From Gamarada debralockiae (lineage: Eukaryota > Ascomycota > Leotiomycetes > Helotiales > Hyphodiscaceae): a stretch of 64,000 bases of DNA. A program made the translations under genes and the position numbers. The stretch covers positions 23,885 through 87,884 of the forward strand of contig NXFV01001714.1 in assembly GCA_002803225.1 (NCBI GenBank). The letters run 5' to 3'. Shown here piece by piece: positions 20,821 to 31,115 of the stretch. Each line of letters starts with the position of its first letter. Positions within the stretch are counted from its first letter, which is position 1. Below the pieces are notes generated by a model, which did not search any database, was not told the origin of the DNA, and was given only the letters and a program-made list of their open reading frames with translations.

Positions 20821-23068
20821 ATGGAACGTTCATCGACAGGAATCGATAGGAGGGGTTCGACGCGATATTCGATACAGAACGATGGAAATGATGAGGAAGA
20901 TTATGCTTTAGCAGCGATGGGAATTTCAGATGGGTTCAGACCTTCAAACTCCAGCCACAACAGAATATCCTCACAGACGTCACAACATCTCGATCGACGA
21001 ACATCCAACGTCCACCCATATCGAGAACTTCAATCCGTTCCTATCCCTCCACTACGGCCCTCTTCTACCTCGAAACCAAAATATGAATCCTTCGCTTTAC
21101 GGCACGATGGTGCGATGGGTCCAATAGCAGCCAGAAATCCTGCTATCGCGTCGTCCTCGAATGCCATGCCATCCAGATCGTCGAGCGTCTCGACAGATAT
21201 ACCATTGAGGGCCGAAAGTCCTTATCAAGGCCCGACGGGACCGTCGCACCCTTATCAGATGTATCCGCAGGAGTCAAGGCTAGCAAGGACGGCGAGCGTG
21301 GCGACAACTGCGACTGTTCCAGTACAGGAGAGATCTTACGCAGGCCCAAGCGGACCAACACACCCCTACGGAATGTATCCTCAAAATACAGTCCCAGAGA
21401 CAGAGACTGTACGAGATGAACCAGTAATAGCACCTGTCCCGGTTGGATTCCCTGGATTGAACAACAATTATCAACGTCGACTGGGCCCCGAGGGAGAAGA
21501 GATCGCCGATATTATTGGACCGGATGGACATACAGAACAACTCCCACCGTATACTCAGTATCCCGATGAGGCGGTTGCTAGGAAGACTCGTCCTATGGTC
21601 CAATTACCAATCTCCGGCGCTGGAGGTATTGGATTGGCTACTCGAAATCCCGAATTTGCGTCCCGAGAAGACCTTAACTCACCTGAGTCACGCATGTCAT
21701 CACGAAGCCTGACTTTGGCGGACTCGGGCTCTCAAATCAATACTGCCGCCGCTGCAGTCTCGGAGAAACCTCCTTTAAAACCCTGGCAGAAATTTGCGAA
21801 GAGGAAGGTCTGCAACATCGTTCCTACATGGGCTATCATCCTTGCGGCCTCTGTTTTAATCATCTTTGGGATCGTGTTGGGCTCGGTCTTTGCTGCTCTG
21901 AAACCAAAACATCCTCCCAAACACCATAATGTTGGTGGAGATGGAGATGCGTAAGTTTTGTTCCAATTTCAATGTACGCAACAATCTTTGTTAACAGATA
22001 CCCATAGTCAAAGTGTCGTCTATTCCACCATGACCACCATGACCACCACCTTCGACGCGACGCCCTTTACAACTGTCCCTACGGGTCTCTCTTCTCTCCC
22101 AACAGGCACGTACATCTTGCCCATCACTGCTCCATCAACACAGCAGCAAGGTTGTCTTCAGAATACCGAACAGAGCGCGGCCTGGTCTTGTCAAATCCAA
22201 CCCGCTCTCCCATATCAACTGGTCATTGACTTTATTCGCGGGTCGTCACCTCTATCCGACAACGAAATCACTCTAAACTATGGAAACAACAGTATGGATT
22301 TCTTGCCATACGGTGCGCAGCCACCAATCCTGAACCAAGCTCAAGTCATGGGTCTGGTTACGGATTCTCAAGATCCGGGGAGGGGTCCAGCATGGTTCTT
22401 CCAAGCGCCTTACAATAAAGTTGTCGTTATGCCCCAAGATACCTTCTCAGCACCTTCAAACAGTAAACGACAACAAAATTCACACGAACCATCGCCAAGC
22501 GATTTCATGGGCCGCAAGGGCACTGCACAACCTGGTGAAATGCCTTGGATCTGCTATTGGAATGGTACTTTACTGGAGACTTTCATATATGTCAACCAAA
22601 CCAGTAGCTGGGGTCGTTCGTCGTCCTCCAGCTCCAGCTCCTGCTCGGCTACCGCCACTGGGACATACGCTTCGAGCGCGCAAACCTCGGGTGCATCGTC
22701 AAGCTACTCGGGTCCCAACTTTCTCAACTTCTATCCAAAGGTCATCAAGGTTGAGGAACGTCGCGTACCAAGAGGATACCAAACCATTCCGCCATACTGT
22801 AAGTCATCTGTTAGATCTTGACTTGTTTTCATTACAGCTACTAATCTATCCAGGTGTTCAACATACAGTCAATGGGCTAGGAGGAATCGAGCCATACCTA
22901 AACAGCACCGGCCAACCCGTTACCATCTACCTAAACGAGACAGAGCCCTCCACCGTCTCGCCAATATCAGACCGCAGCACCCTGTTCGAGCGACTCGAAG
23001 AGCGAGACCGATACCTCAGTGAACGAGACACGGATTCGAGCTGCGGCTGTGTTTGGCTTTCGACGTAA
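20821..23068 (+). CDS. Large fungal single-pass membrane glycoprotein, DUF7820-like
   Basis: Three exons, 20821-21950, 22008-22798 and 22854-23068, encode 711 residues. The cytoplasmic-looking N-terminal ~340 residues are Ser/Pro/Arg-rich low complexity, with two copies of a P-x-G-P-(S/T)-H-PY-x-MYPQ motif. One transmembrane helix follows the basic KPWQKFAKRK (IVPTWAIILAASVLIIFGIVLGSVFAAL, about 343-368). The C-terminal half has Thr-rich spacers, a QGCLQNTEQSAAWSC Cys pair, an LPYQLVIDF strand, NxT/S glycosylation sites and a Ser-rich stretch. The third exon ends in a DSSCGCVWLST tail. This organisation fits a Pezizomycotina family I recall as DUF7820; function unknown, probably cell surface or wall. 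The ATG at 20821 is the first in frame; upstream only a TTG keeps the frame open. Confidence 0.75.
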
Positions 23069-24606
23069 GATTTACTATGCTGTTTGGGTTTTGGCTTCGG
23101 AGTTTGGTTAGGCTCCTGTGTATAGTTTTGGGCGGGCATTGGAGTTAGATGGTGTATTGGGTTTGGGGTAATGTCATTATTATTTGATATATCAAGGGGC
23201 AGGGCTATTCGCTGGCATGCCAAAACGTGCATTGGAAGCTATAACGTTTGATGGGGAATGGGATTGGGAAGGAAAGAAGGAAAGAACGTGGAAGGCAATG
23301 TTAATGCATTTATTGTTTTAGCAACATCAAATGATAAAATATTATGTTATTCATCAATCTATGCTCTTGCGAGGTGTTGGAGATGGGTAATATTGTTTGG
23401 TAGTCTGAGTCTCATTCTCCCACAGTCCGCTGGACTCGCACTTCATGGCTCCAGCCGCTCCCGCCACCATCTCAAGACGTTTTTGATCTTTGTTCAGGCT
23501 TCTCCTTCGACTAGGAACATTGCTCCTGCAAAGGCTCAATAAGTGCTCCTTTTCGTCCTAGTCTTGATGTGAGTTTATGAACAGTCACCTGATCCAAATG
23601 AGGCCGAGACTTTGTTTACCAAGCCGCAGAGTTCGAGATCACCAATCTACACCAACACACAGCTAAGTGCCTCTTGCCTCTCTCGAGTTGATGAATCTTA
23701 CAAAGAAACACTGTAAAGTCGGTGCCTTGAATCCGAGATGGTGTACATGGGGCCTAGAACCCGGAATCTCCACCGTGAATACTTCGTACAACATCTCAAA
23801 TCATGTAGCACAAGACCACTTTGCGCGACTGCCTTGCCCCTCACAATACCAGAACTCTGGAGCCTGATACTTCGTACAGTTCATTTCCGTATGAACCTTG
23901 GAGAGCTGGAGGTTCTGAGCGATATCTTTGAAGCATACTAATGGAGATATCCTCAAAAGTTGAAAGAAGAAGGGATCTGTAAACAAATCATACGATACTT
24001 CTGATATCGGAAACTCCTCTGTGCCATCATTGGTGTTCCTCTGGTTCCTGCAGCGTCCCCCGTCTCACTGTGACGTGGACGTTGGTGGCAGTGCAACTGC
24101 AGCCAAATCAAAAAAAGGGTCTTGCTTTGTGAGGGAGGCGAGCGAGCACGAGCACACGCCAGAAAATGTGACAGGGTTCAAGGACAGGCGCGCAGCCGTT
24201 GGCGTTTTTCGAGATAGGTGCAGGCAAATCTTAAATTATTTTTCTACCAACGTGCTTCTTTTCCTTTTGAGACAACACTTTGGAACGTTTAAAGTTATAA
24301 CTTCTCCTGCTCTTCTCCATACTCTCCAGCTCTCCTAAGGATCTATCAATCTGGTATGTTCATTATTGCCTTCAATTCCCCGCGTGGACCTTGGAGCTAG
24401 TCTCCGAAGCTTCAAATTAACTCCCTTTTGTTGAGGCGATAACGGCCTCCAATGTTCTCCTTTAAAAAAAGTCAAAGAAAAACGAGAACCGTTCACTGAT
24501 ATTATTCTTCCAGTACAAGATCAGAGTTCGAGAATTCTTCGATTGTGCGTCTCCTAAACTCTATATCTCGTTCGAAATCCACACTCACCGCTCTTCGCAG
24601 GAAAAT
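23069..24606. other. Intergenic and 5' region of HMG-CoA synthase
   Basis: 1.5 kb without a supportable gene. The distal part holds scattered short frames with no family features. From about 24200 the sequence becomes T- and C-rich, typical of a strong fungal promoter and 5' leader. A GTATGTTC donor-like site at 24354 suggests a leader intron, but I could not settle its acceptor. Confidence 0.4.
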
Positions 24607-26217
24607 ATGGCTGCCCGCCCTCACAACATTGGCATCAAGGCCATTGAAATTTATTTCCCAAGTCAGGTATGCTCTGATCGCATTGAAAGACGCTGTTTTT
24701 ATTCAAAATCTTTTGCGGAAATGCTAACGGGTCTTTGGCGCAGTGCGTTGACCAAGCAGAGCTTGAGAAGTTCGATGGCGTCAGTCAGGGGAAATACACA
24801 ATTGGTCTTGGCCAGACCAAGATGAGCTTCTGCGATGACAGAGAAGGCAAGATCAAATGTGCCAGATTTATGGGCGCCAAGTTCTAACGTCTATTCCGCA
24901 GATATCTACTCCTTCGCCCTCACCGCACTCTCCAACCTCCTGAGCAAGTACAAGATCGACACCGACTCGATTGGACGCCTGGAAGTCGGCACAGAGACAA
25001 TCCTTGACAAGTCCAAGTCTGTCAAGTCAGTTCTCATGCAACTGTTTGGAAACAACACAAACATTGAGGGTGTGGATAATGTCAATGCCTGCTACGGAGG
25101 AACCAACGCACTTTTCAACGCCGTCAACTGGATTGAGTCCTCTGGATGGGATGGCAGAGATGCTATCGTGATCGCAGGAGATATTGCTCTCTATGCCAAG
25201 GGAAATGCTCGCCCTACCGGAGGAGCTGGTGCAGTGGCAATGTTGATTGGACCCAATGCGCCAATTGTCGTGGAACCTGGTCTTCGAGGTACCTACATGC
25301 AACACGCATACGACTTCTACAAGCCAGATCTCACCAGCGAGTACCCAATCGTCGATGGTCACTTCTCCGTCAAATGCTACACAGAGGCCGTAGACGCATG
25401 CTACAAGGCTTACAACAAGCGAGAGGTTACCCTCAAATCTGGTGTGAACGGACACGCGAATGGCACGAATGGCACAAATGGCCATGTCAACGGAAATGGC
25501 GTCCACGTTGAGGACTCATCCAAGAGCGGTCTGGACAGATTCGACTACATGACCTTCCACGCCCCCACATGCAAGCTCGTCGCCAAATCCTATGCACGCT
25601 TGCTCTACAACGATTACCTTGCCGACCCCACCTCCCCCATCTTCGCTGAAGTCCCAGCCGAGCTTCGAGATATGGACTACGCCAAATCATTGAGCGACAA
25701 GGTTGTCGAGAAAACATTCATGGCATTGACAAAGAAGCGCTTCAACGAGCGAGTGCAACCCAGCATTGAGGCTCCTACCATGTGCGGAAATATGTATACC
25801 GCATCTGTCTACAGTGGATTGGTCAGTTTGTTATGCAAAGTTGACAGCGCTACTCTACAAGGAAAGAGAATAGGAGTCTTCAGCTACGGAAGTGGTTTGG
25901 CTTCGAGTTTGTTCTCGTTGAGAGTCGCTGGTCCAACAGACACCATTGCGAAGACTTTGAACTTGAAGGAGAGACTTGCAGCTCGCCGAACTGTTGCGCC
26001 AGAAGTCTATGATGAGGTATGTCTCAATTGCGGCCCCCTTCCCTCTCCCCCCAACCTCTATCTCACTAACGACATCCAGATGTGCGATCTCCGCAAGAAA
26101 GCCCATCTCCAAAAGTCCTATACTCCTACGGGCAACACCAATCTCATCGCCTCAGGCGTCTACTACCTAGAGGAGATAGACGACATGTTCCGCCGAAAGT
26201 ACAGCATCAAGGCATAA
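24607..26217 (+). CDS. ERG13: Hydroxymethylglutaryl-CoA synthase
   Basis: Four exons, 24607-24666, 24744-24846, 24902-26016 and 26080-26217, encode 471 residues. The enzyme condenses acetyl-CoA and acetoacetyl-CoA to HMG-CoA, the step before HMG-CoA reductase in the mevalonate/ergosterol pathway. Active-site segments are all present: RLEVGTET with the catalytic Glu, NACYGGT with Cys118 as nucleophile, and [10 protein letters not shown] with the His. The second intron is GC-AG: the exon ends GAAG and the intron starts GCAAGA, ending CCGCAG. Only this junction restores the conserved CDDREDIYSF. A Gly/Asn-rich insert ([18 protein letters not shown]) sits between the helix after the second sheet and the FDYMTFHAP strand, where fungi tend to carry a flexible loop. 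Cytosolic; assignment is secure. Confidence 0.96.
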
Positions 26218-28882
26218 AGGCATCGTAGAATTGGGTGTTCAGGATGTGTATTCATCATTCTATAGATTAGTTCTTCACTAGACCATCGTGCAGCCGCTGT
26301 GGCAAGATAGTAACCCGGGCCAAGAGATGGGATTTAATAGGGCTTCGTTGTGCATTTGTTCGCTGCGAGGGTTTTTGCAATGCATCAGATAAGGGTAATT
26401 GGACTGGATATTGAACATAGTTACATTGAGAGAATAAAGAACATATTCTTGAGACAGGAATGCTTTGCTGTGGGCTCTCCGAGTCGACGGATCATGCTTT
26501 TGCCTTGTTGGCACAGTAGATGGTGGGATTGCTTTTGATACAGACCTTTTCCTCCTCGAAACCAGGCTTCTTTGTAAGGAGAAACATTTCTTTTCGCACC
26601 ACAGAAGCCAAAGACCACCTCAACAACACATCATTTTGGATATGTCCACCAATCGTTCAATCGATTCTGCCGACGTGTCCTCTTGTACTTCACCTCCGTC
26701 AACCCTCGTGGCCATTCCAATTCCTAGGTCTTAATCCGACTTAGAGATTCGGCCTCTTGATCCCTCTCTTCATTACCGTCGTCGGCCTATTTCTTGCTGT
26801 CATTCCCCTTTTCGCCGTCAATGAAATTCAAGCCACAGTTCTGTGAAATCCGGGCCAAACGAGCAGAGGAAGGTCTTCTGAAGTTTTCCGCTAGTTATCC
26901 CACGGTGAGTAACGCTCAGAATCAAGCCACTTGAACAGACCAAGGATATCTGTAGTGAATCCGTTCAAATCCTGTGATGATGATGAAAGAGTTTGGGTTC
27001 GTAACAGCTTCTGCCTGAATTTATACAAGGTCTTACAATCCTTTCTCTTCAGATGAGTTGCAACGACCAAATCCACTTATGCTCTCCGGGATTTAGGTGC
27101 TTTGTTATCTTTTCAAGTTATTTGAAGTTTCCGTGCTACGGGAGCTAAATACTCATTGATAGTAAAGCACTTTCCCCCGTACTCAGTCCTCCGAGCTAAT
27201 CATCCAAGGGCGTGTGACAGGAATGAAAGAAGGATTTTAAGCAATTAGACACAGAAGAAATGAAAAGCGGAGGAAGAGTCGCTTTGCTTAACTGTTGCTA
27301 CAAGTCATATTGAGTTGCGGATTCCAAATTCTCGTTGCTATAGAGAACACTCTTGGTTGTGGTTCACGTTTGTTGCTAGTGAAGGTAGGAAGATCAAGAC
27401 GAACGAATGCCTTACTTCTCAAGACTCAGAGTAGAGAGCAAAGCTCAAGTGAATGCTCGCCTGAGTCAGATCACTCCTAAGAATTTGTGCTGCTGTTACT
27501 GTCGTCGTTTTCTTTGGGTTGTTAATCACTCAATTGAAGCCAAGAAACGCTCCAACAATTACAGGCTACAAGAGCAGCACATGAAATGCGAAAGCCTTCC
27601 TACGATACACTACACTAACCCTTTCTTGAGATCCAGAATTGAACTTGATGCGCAGTGAACACTGCGGCCGCGAGTAGGGCCAGGTTGCTTAGTGAGGAGC
27701 AATTGACATCGTATGCTAAATCTTATGTATCGGTTGGGCAAGTTTTGACGATCTAGTACTGAGTGATAATTTCGGGTTTTGTCAGTTGGAGCACAGCAAC
27801 GAGATCTCGCACAGTTACTTGGGAACACAATTAACTGCGAAGGAAATTCACAATTCGAATTACGACTACTTATACACCAATGAATTCACTGCATTGGCAC
27901 TTTGACCAGCTGGTCAATCATTCAATCAGATTGATCCTCCAACCTCGACCTCCGAAATGCCTCTGTACCAACGCCCTGACTTTATCCAGCTCTTTACTGC
28001 CCTCCTCCCCCGCCACTCTCTCAGCTATCTCACAAGTCCTCCACATCAAGATACTCCCCAACTCGCCTCTTGGATCCCAAAATTTAATCTCCTCAGCATG
28101 CATATCGATCTCATCATAATTCCTAAAAAATCCACACCAGGGTTTCTCCCAACGCCTCATAACTATCATAATTCGCTGGGAAGCGTCGTATCGGGCTCGT
28201 ATCGTGAGTCTCCTCTAGACCATTCGCTATCATTATTCCTCCTGTTCTATTCGTTTTAGTACAGTGAACGAAGCGCAAGGCTTATCATCTCCCAAACTCA
28301 AGTGTAATCTTACAATAGATTTGCAGATGTTTCGCTGAGCAGTTCATATGAACTGGTCGTGAAACACAATTTGATAGTCACTACTGAGTTCCCTCTATAC
28401 CTAGAATAGGGGATATTTAGGGAGGGATGGAATAGGGATATGGAAAGCACCCCTTGGAGATTCCAGGCAGAAAGGAGCATCGTCTGAAGATATCACTGAA
28501 TCACAACAGGAGCGTAATATTGCAGGAAGTCTGTGACAGAAATTACGTTGCATTGTTTCCTATGGAGTACACACCAGTTCGATGAATTGATCGCCATTGA
28601 GATCTTACCACCAATAGTCGTACATTCAGTGCCACCGAAATTGGTAAGGAGAATGCCCATGCTTTTGTAAAGAGATGCAGACGACAAGGACCCGCAAAAG
28701 AAATCATTATCCACATTGACAATCGTTCATACTATGAAATTGAGGAGTTTTGGTCGACGCCCGTTGCAGAAAGCCACCAGTCCCTCGCTTTCATGGGAGA
28801 ACGTATCATTTGCGCTTCTGAGATGTAATCTGTTTTCAATGTGAGTTGGGACCATAGGCTGCCGGCCTGGAAGGAATAATTA
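26218..28882. other. Gene-poor interval between ERG13 and the SR-protein gene
   Basis: 2.7 kb without a confident gene. The best coding-like piece is a minus-strand frame at 27918-28169, listed separately. A second minus-strand frame at 28493-28714 (73 codons) has no recognisable feature. The stretch 26640-27660 contains only short frames, and no tandem repeats or RNA gene were seen. Confidence 0.4.
27918..28169 (-). CDS. Possible small orphan protein (83 residues)
   Basis: An open frame of 83 codons with protein-like, charged and aromatic composition: RRWEKPWCGFFRNYDEID early, KFWDPRGELGSILMW in the middle and a basic HFGGRGWRINLIE end. That is unlike the surrounding non-coding sequence. 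There is no recognised family, no clear upstream exon and no neighbour in the same direction nearby. It could be a gene, the last exon of one, or a remnant. Low confidence. Confidence 0.25.
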   Translation of the reverse strand: MIVMRRWEKPWCGFFRNYDEIDMHAEEIKFWDPRGELGSILMWRTCEIAERVAGEEGSKELDKVRALVQRHFGGRGWRINLIE

Positions 28883-30468
28883 CTAGTAACGGCGGCGATA
28901 GTCATCAGCGTAGCCAGCATCTCTTGGTGGGTAATCTCTTGGTGGAGGTCGGTCGTAGGGAGGCCTGCCATGGCCATTGACATAGGGATCAGCGGGTGGG
29001 TAGTCACGACGATAAGGATCATCGAAGCCACTGCGGCGAGGAGGCGGGTAGTCATCCAAGGGGGGGCGGGCTCTTGGAGGAGAACGGCCGTAGCGTCCGC
29101 GATCATCATCATAGTAGCCACGGCGAGGTGGGCTTCTGTCACGATAACCGTCACGACGAGGGCTGTATCCTCGGGATGGTCCACGGCGGTCATAGTCATC
29201 CGGGTAAGGTCGGCGAGCAGGGGAACGAGAGCGGGCTCGGTCGCGAGGGATATCCGGTTGGGTCTGTCAATGTCAGCGAATGCCAAGAGGGGGAAGGGAT
29301 GGCACAGACATCAGCGACACAGGTCACTCGAACGCCCTTGAATTCACGGCCATCCAGCTTTTCTACTGCGGTTTTGAGATCCGCAGCAGTTTCGAACTCG
29401 ACGAAGCTTCTGATTGTGTTAGCTGTGACCAGCACATAGTCCGAATGAAAGATACTGACCCTTTACCGTCCCGGTCACGACCGGTCTCGGAGTAAACAAC
29501 GTCAAGGCTGGATTGACGGGCGAAGTCTTTGAGGTCCTAAATCCAGAATCCATGTAAGTCGATGTCCAGGTCTGTGGGAGCTAATACGCCAAATGGTAAT
29601 GGCAGTTCCCCTCCAAAGTTGCCAGTACAAGAAGGCCAGAGAGTCAGATGTACATGGTCCAACGGATGAACTCCTTCCTGCGCTGAGTGACCGCTGTCCA
29701 GATACACAAATGGCAGCAAGTAACTATAGCAGAAAGAAGTCGAGACAGGATATGAAAGGCCAGTTACAGGGATACAGAAGTCCAGCAAGTCCTAGGCTGC
29801 ACAGGCAAATGCACTAGCACGCTGCAATGATATTGACCACCAGAGCAGACGCGTGGCTGGCCAGGACTAAACAAAAGTATGCCCAAGAACGGATCTGAGT
29901 ACAGTAGAGGCGTCCAATATGATGTTGCTCAGAGTCCAAATAGCAAGTTTTGAGATCCAATAGTCCAGGAGAAGGAACGGGGGTAACAGACCTGCCAGCT
30001 GGTCTCACCTGGAAGTCCAGAGATTTGCATGCGGTGAGGAGTACGTCTGGGACGAGGAGCAGTGCGCTCATTAGCAGTGAAAGCATCGCGATTGCGAGTT
30101 CCACGAGCGAACTGAACGGTCAGACGCTCGCCCATGAAGTCCGAACCGTGGAAGGCTGTGTGGATATGTTATTGTGAATTCGCGCGGAGGGACGATGGTA
30201 GGGCTAACCAGGAACGACATCACGGGCATCCATGGCATCCTTGTATTCGATGAATCCGAAGCCATTCATGAGCTTGATCTCGGTGATCTCTCCGGTGCCA
30301 TGAGTGTTGAAATGGGCCTCGACATCAGCTTTGGTGGCTATCGAGTTGTTAGCAAAGCTGAACTCTCAAGGATATCTGCACGGGACCGATATGAAGATGC
30401 GACAAACTCTACATACCATTGCGAGGGAGGTTGCCCAGGTATAACCTGGTAGCAGACACCTCCGTCAT
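28883..30468 (-). CDS. SR-type splicing factor with two RRMs and an RS/RGG-like tail
   Basis: Six exons, 30468-30417, 30337-30209, 30155-29992, 29536-29460, 29409-29310 and 29263-28883, encode 300 residues. RRM1 (about 8-75) starts RLYLGNLPRN and includes GFGFIEYKDAMDA. RRM2 (about 103-175) contains SWQDLKD at 113-119, the diagnostic pseudo-RRM heptapeptide of SR proteins, then GKGSFVEFET. The C-terminal ~125 residues are Arg/Ser/Pro/Tyr/Asp-rich (RARSRSPARR, repeated SPPRR and DDYPPPRR units). This matches fission-yeast Srp2 and animal SRSF1-type factors acting in pre-mRNA splicing and mRNA export. The third intron is 455 bp, far longer than the others (~46-79 bp), and falls exactly between SWQ and DLKD. 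The second donor is GTTAGC, also non-consensus. Confidence 0.88.
29537..29991 (-). other. Long (455 bp) intron inside the SR-protein gene
   Basis: The intron starts GTCTGT at 29991 and ends TTTAG at 29537. It is six to ten times longer than the other introns of this gene. An 83-codon frame overlaps its 3' half but shows no family features. I saw no clear box C/D or H/ACA snoRNA. Length and position make a regulated intron or alternative exon plausible; that is inference. Confidence 0.6.
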
Positions 30469-31115
30469 GATGATGAGGCTTTTCTTTGTATGCTGCGAGT
30501 CAACAAAGGTGAGGAGTTGAAGAGAACTCTGCGACGGGTCAGAGTTAGTTATCTATTGTCGCTGGCGTCAGTCGAAGTCGCAGAAGCGATTTCCTGATGC
30601 TTGTGCGAGAGGCCAAAGATTGCTGATGGGGTGGTTGGATGGGAAGAAGAGTAGGGGAATTTCGAGGGCGAGGGCAGGGCGTGATGGGAACGAGTGAGGC
30701 GGTGGTTTCGTTGGCTAACGTAGCTTAGCGAAAACGTAAAAGGTGCCCGATAATCAAGCCACTCACTCACGTGATATATCCATTCTTTGTGTTCTTTCAA
30801 AAGATCTTCACTCTCATTCTGGAGTATGGACGCTATGTAACCTTCTGCAGATGGTGGAAAGCTTCAGAGCATAGCCACTCTTTCATCACATTCGAGCAAG
30901 ATATTCAATGCACTATGGACAGTTTCATTCTTCATTCATTACAGTAACACAATCGCCCTCTCGGAAAGACCGGGGCTTGGAGACGCAGTTCATCATATCC
31001 CGACCCCCAACAACGCCTTTCCGCCCCCTTATACTCAAAAGTCCTGGGCCCGTACGCCCTACAATCTACTCCAACAAGAACTTGAAAATCGCACGACGAC
31101 TCGCCCAAACTGGTC
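30469..31115. promoter_or_regulatory. SR-gene promoter and NDC80 terminator
   Basis: Contains the 5' flank of the SR-protein gene and the 3' flank of NDC80. The palindrome TCACGTGA sits at 30767-30774, about 300 bp upstream of the SR start codon. No gene is seen. Confidence 0.45.
30767..30774. promoter_or_regulatory. TCACGTGA palindrome upstream of the SR gene
   Basis: Second perfect copy in the window of the 8-bp palindrome seen at 5465, again in a promoter-like position (~300 bp upstream). A bHLH/Cbf1-type site by motif only. Confidence 0.35.

Noticed and set aside
22421..23068. 215-codon frame at the end of the DUF7820-like gene
   Set aside because: Its first half is an off-frame reading of exon 2; only the part after 22854 is real, as exon 3 of that gene.
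28970..29439. Overlapping plus-strand frames of 123 and 147 codons
   Set aside because: They are the antisense of the Arg/Ser/Asp-rich tail of the SR-protein gene; GC-rich repeats of that tail keep the opposite strand free of stops.
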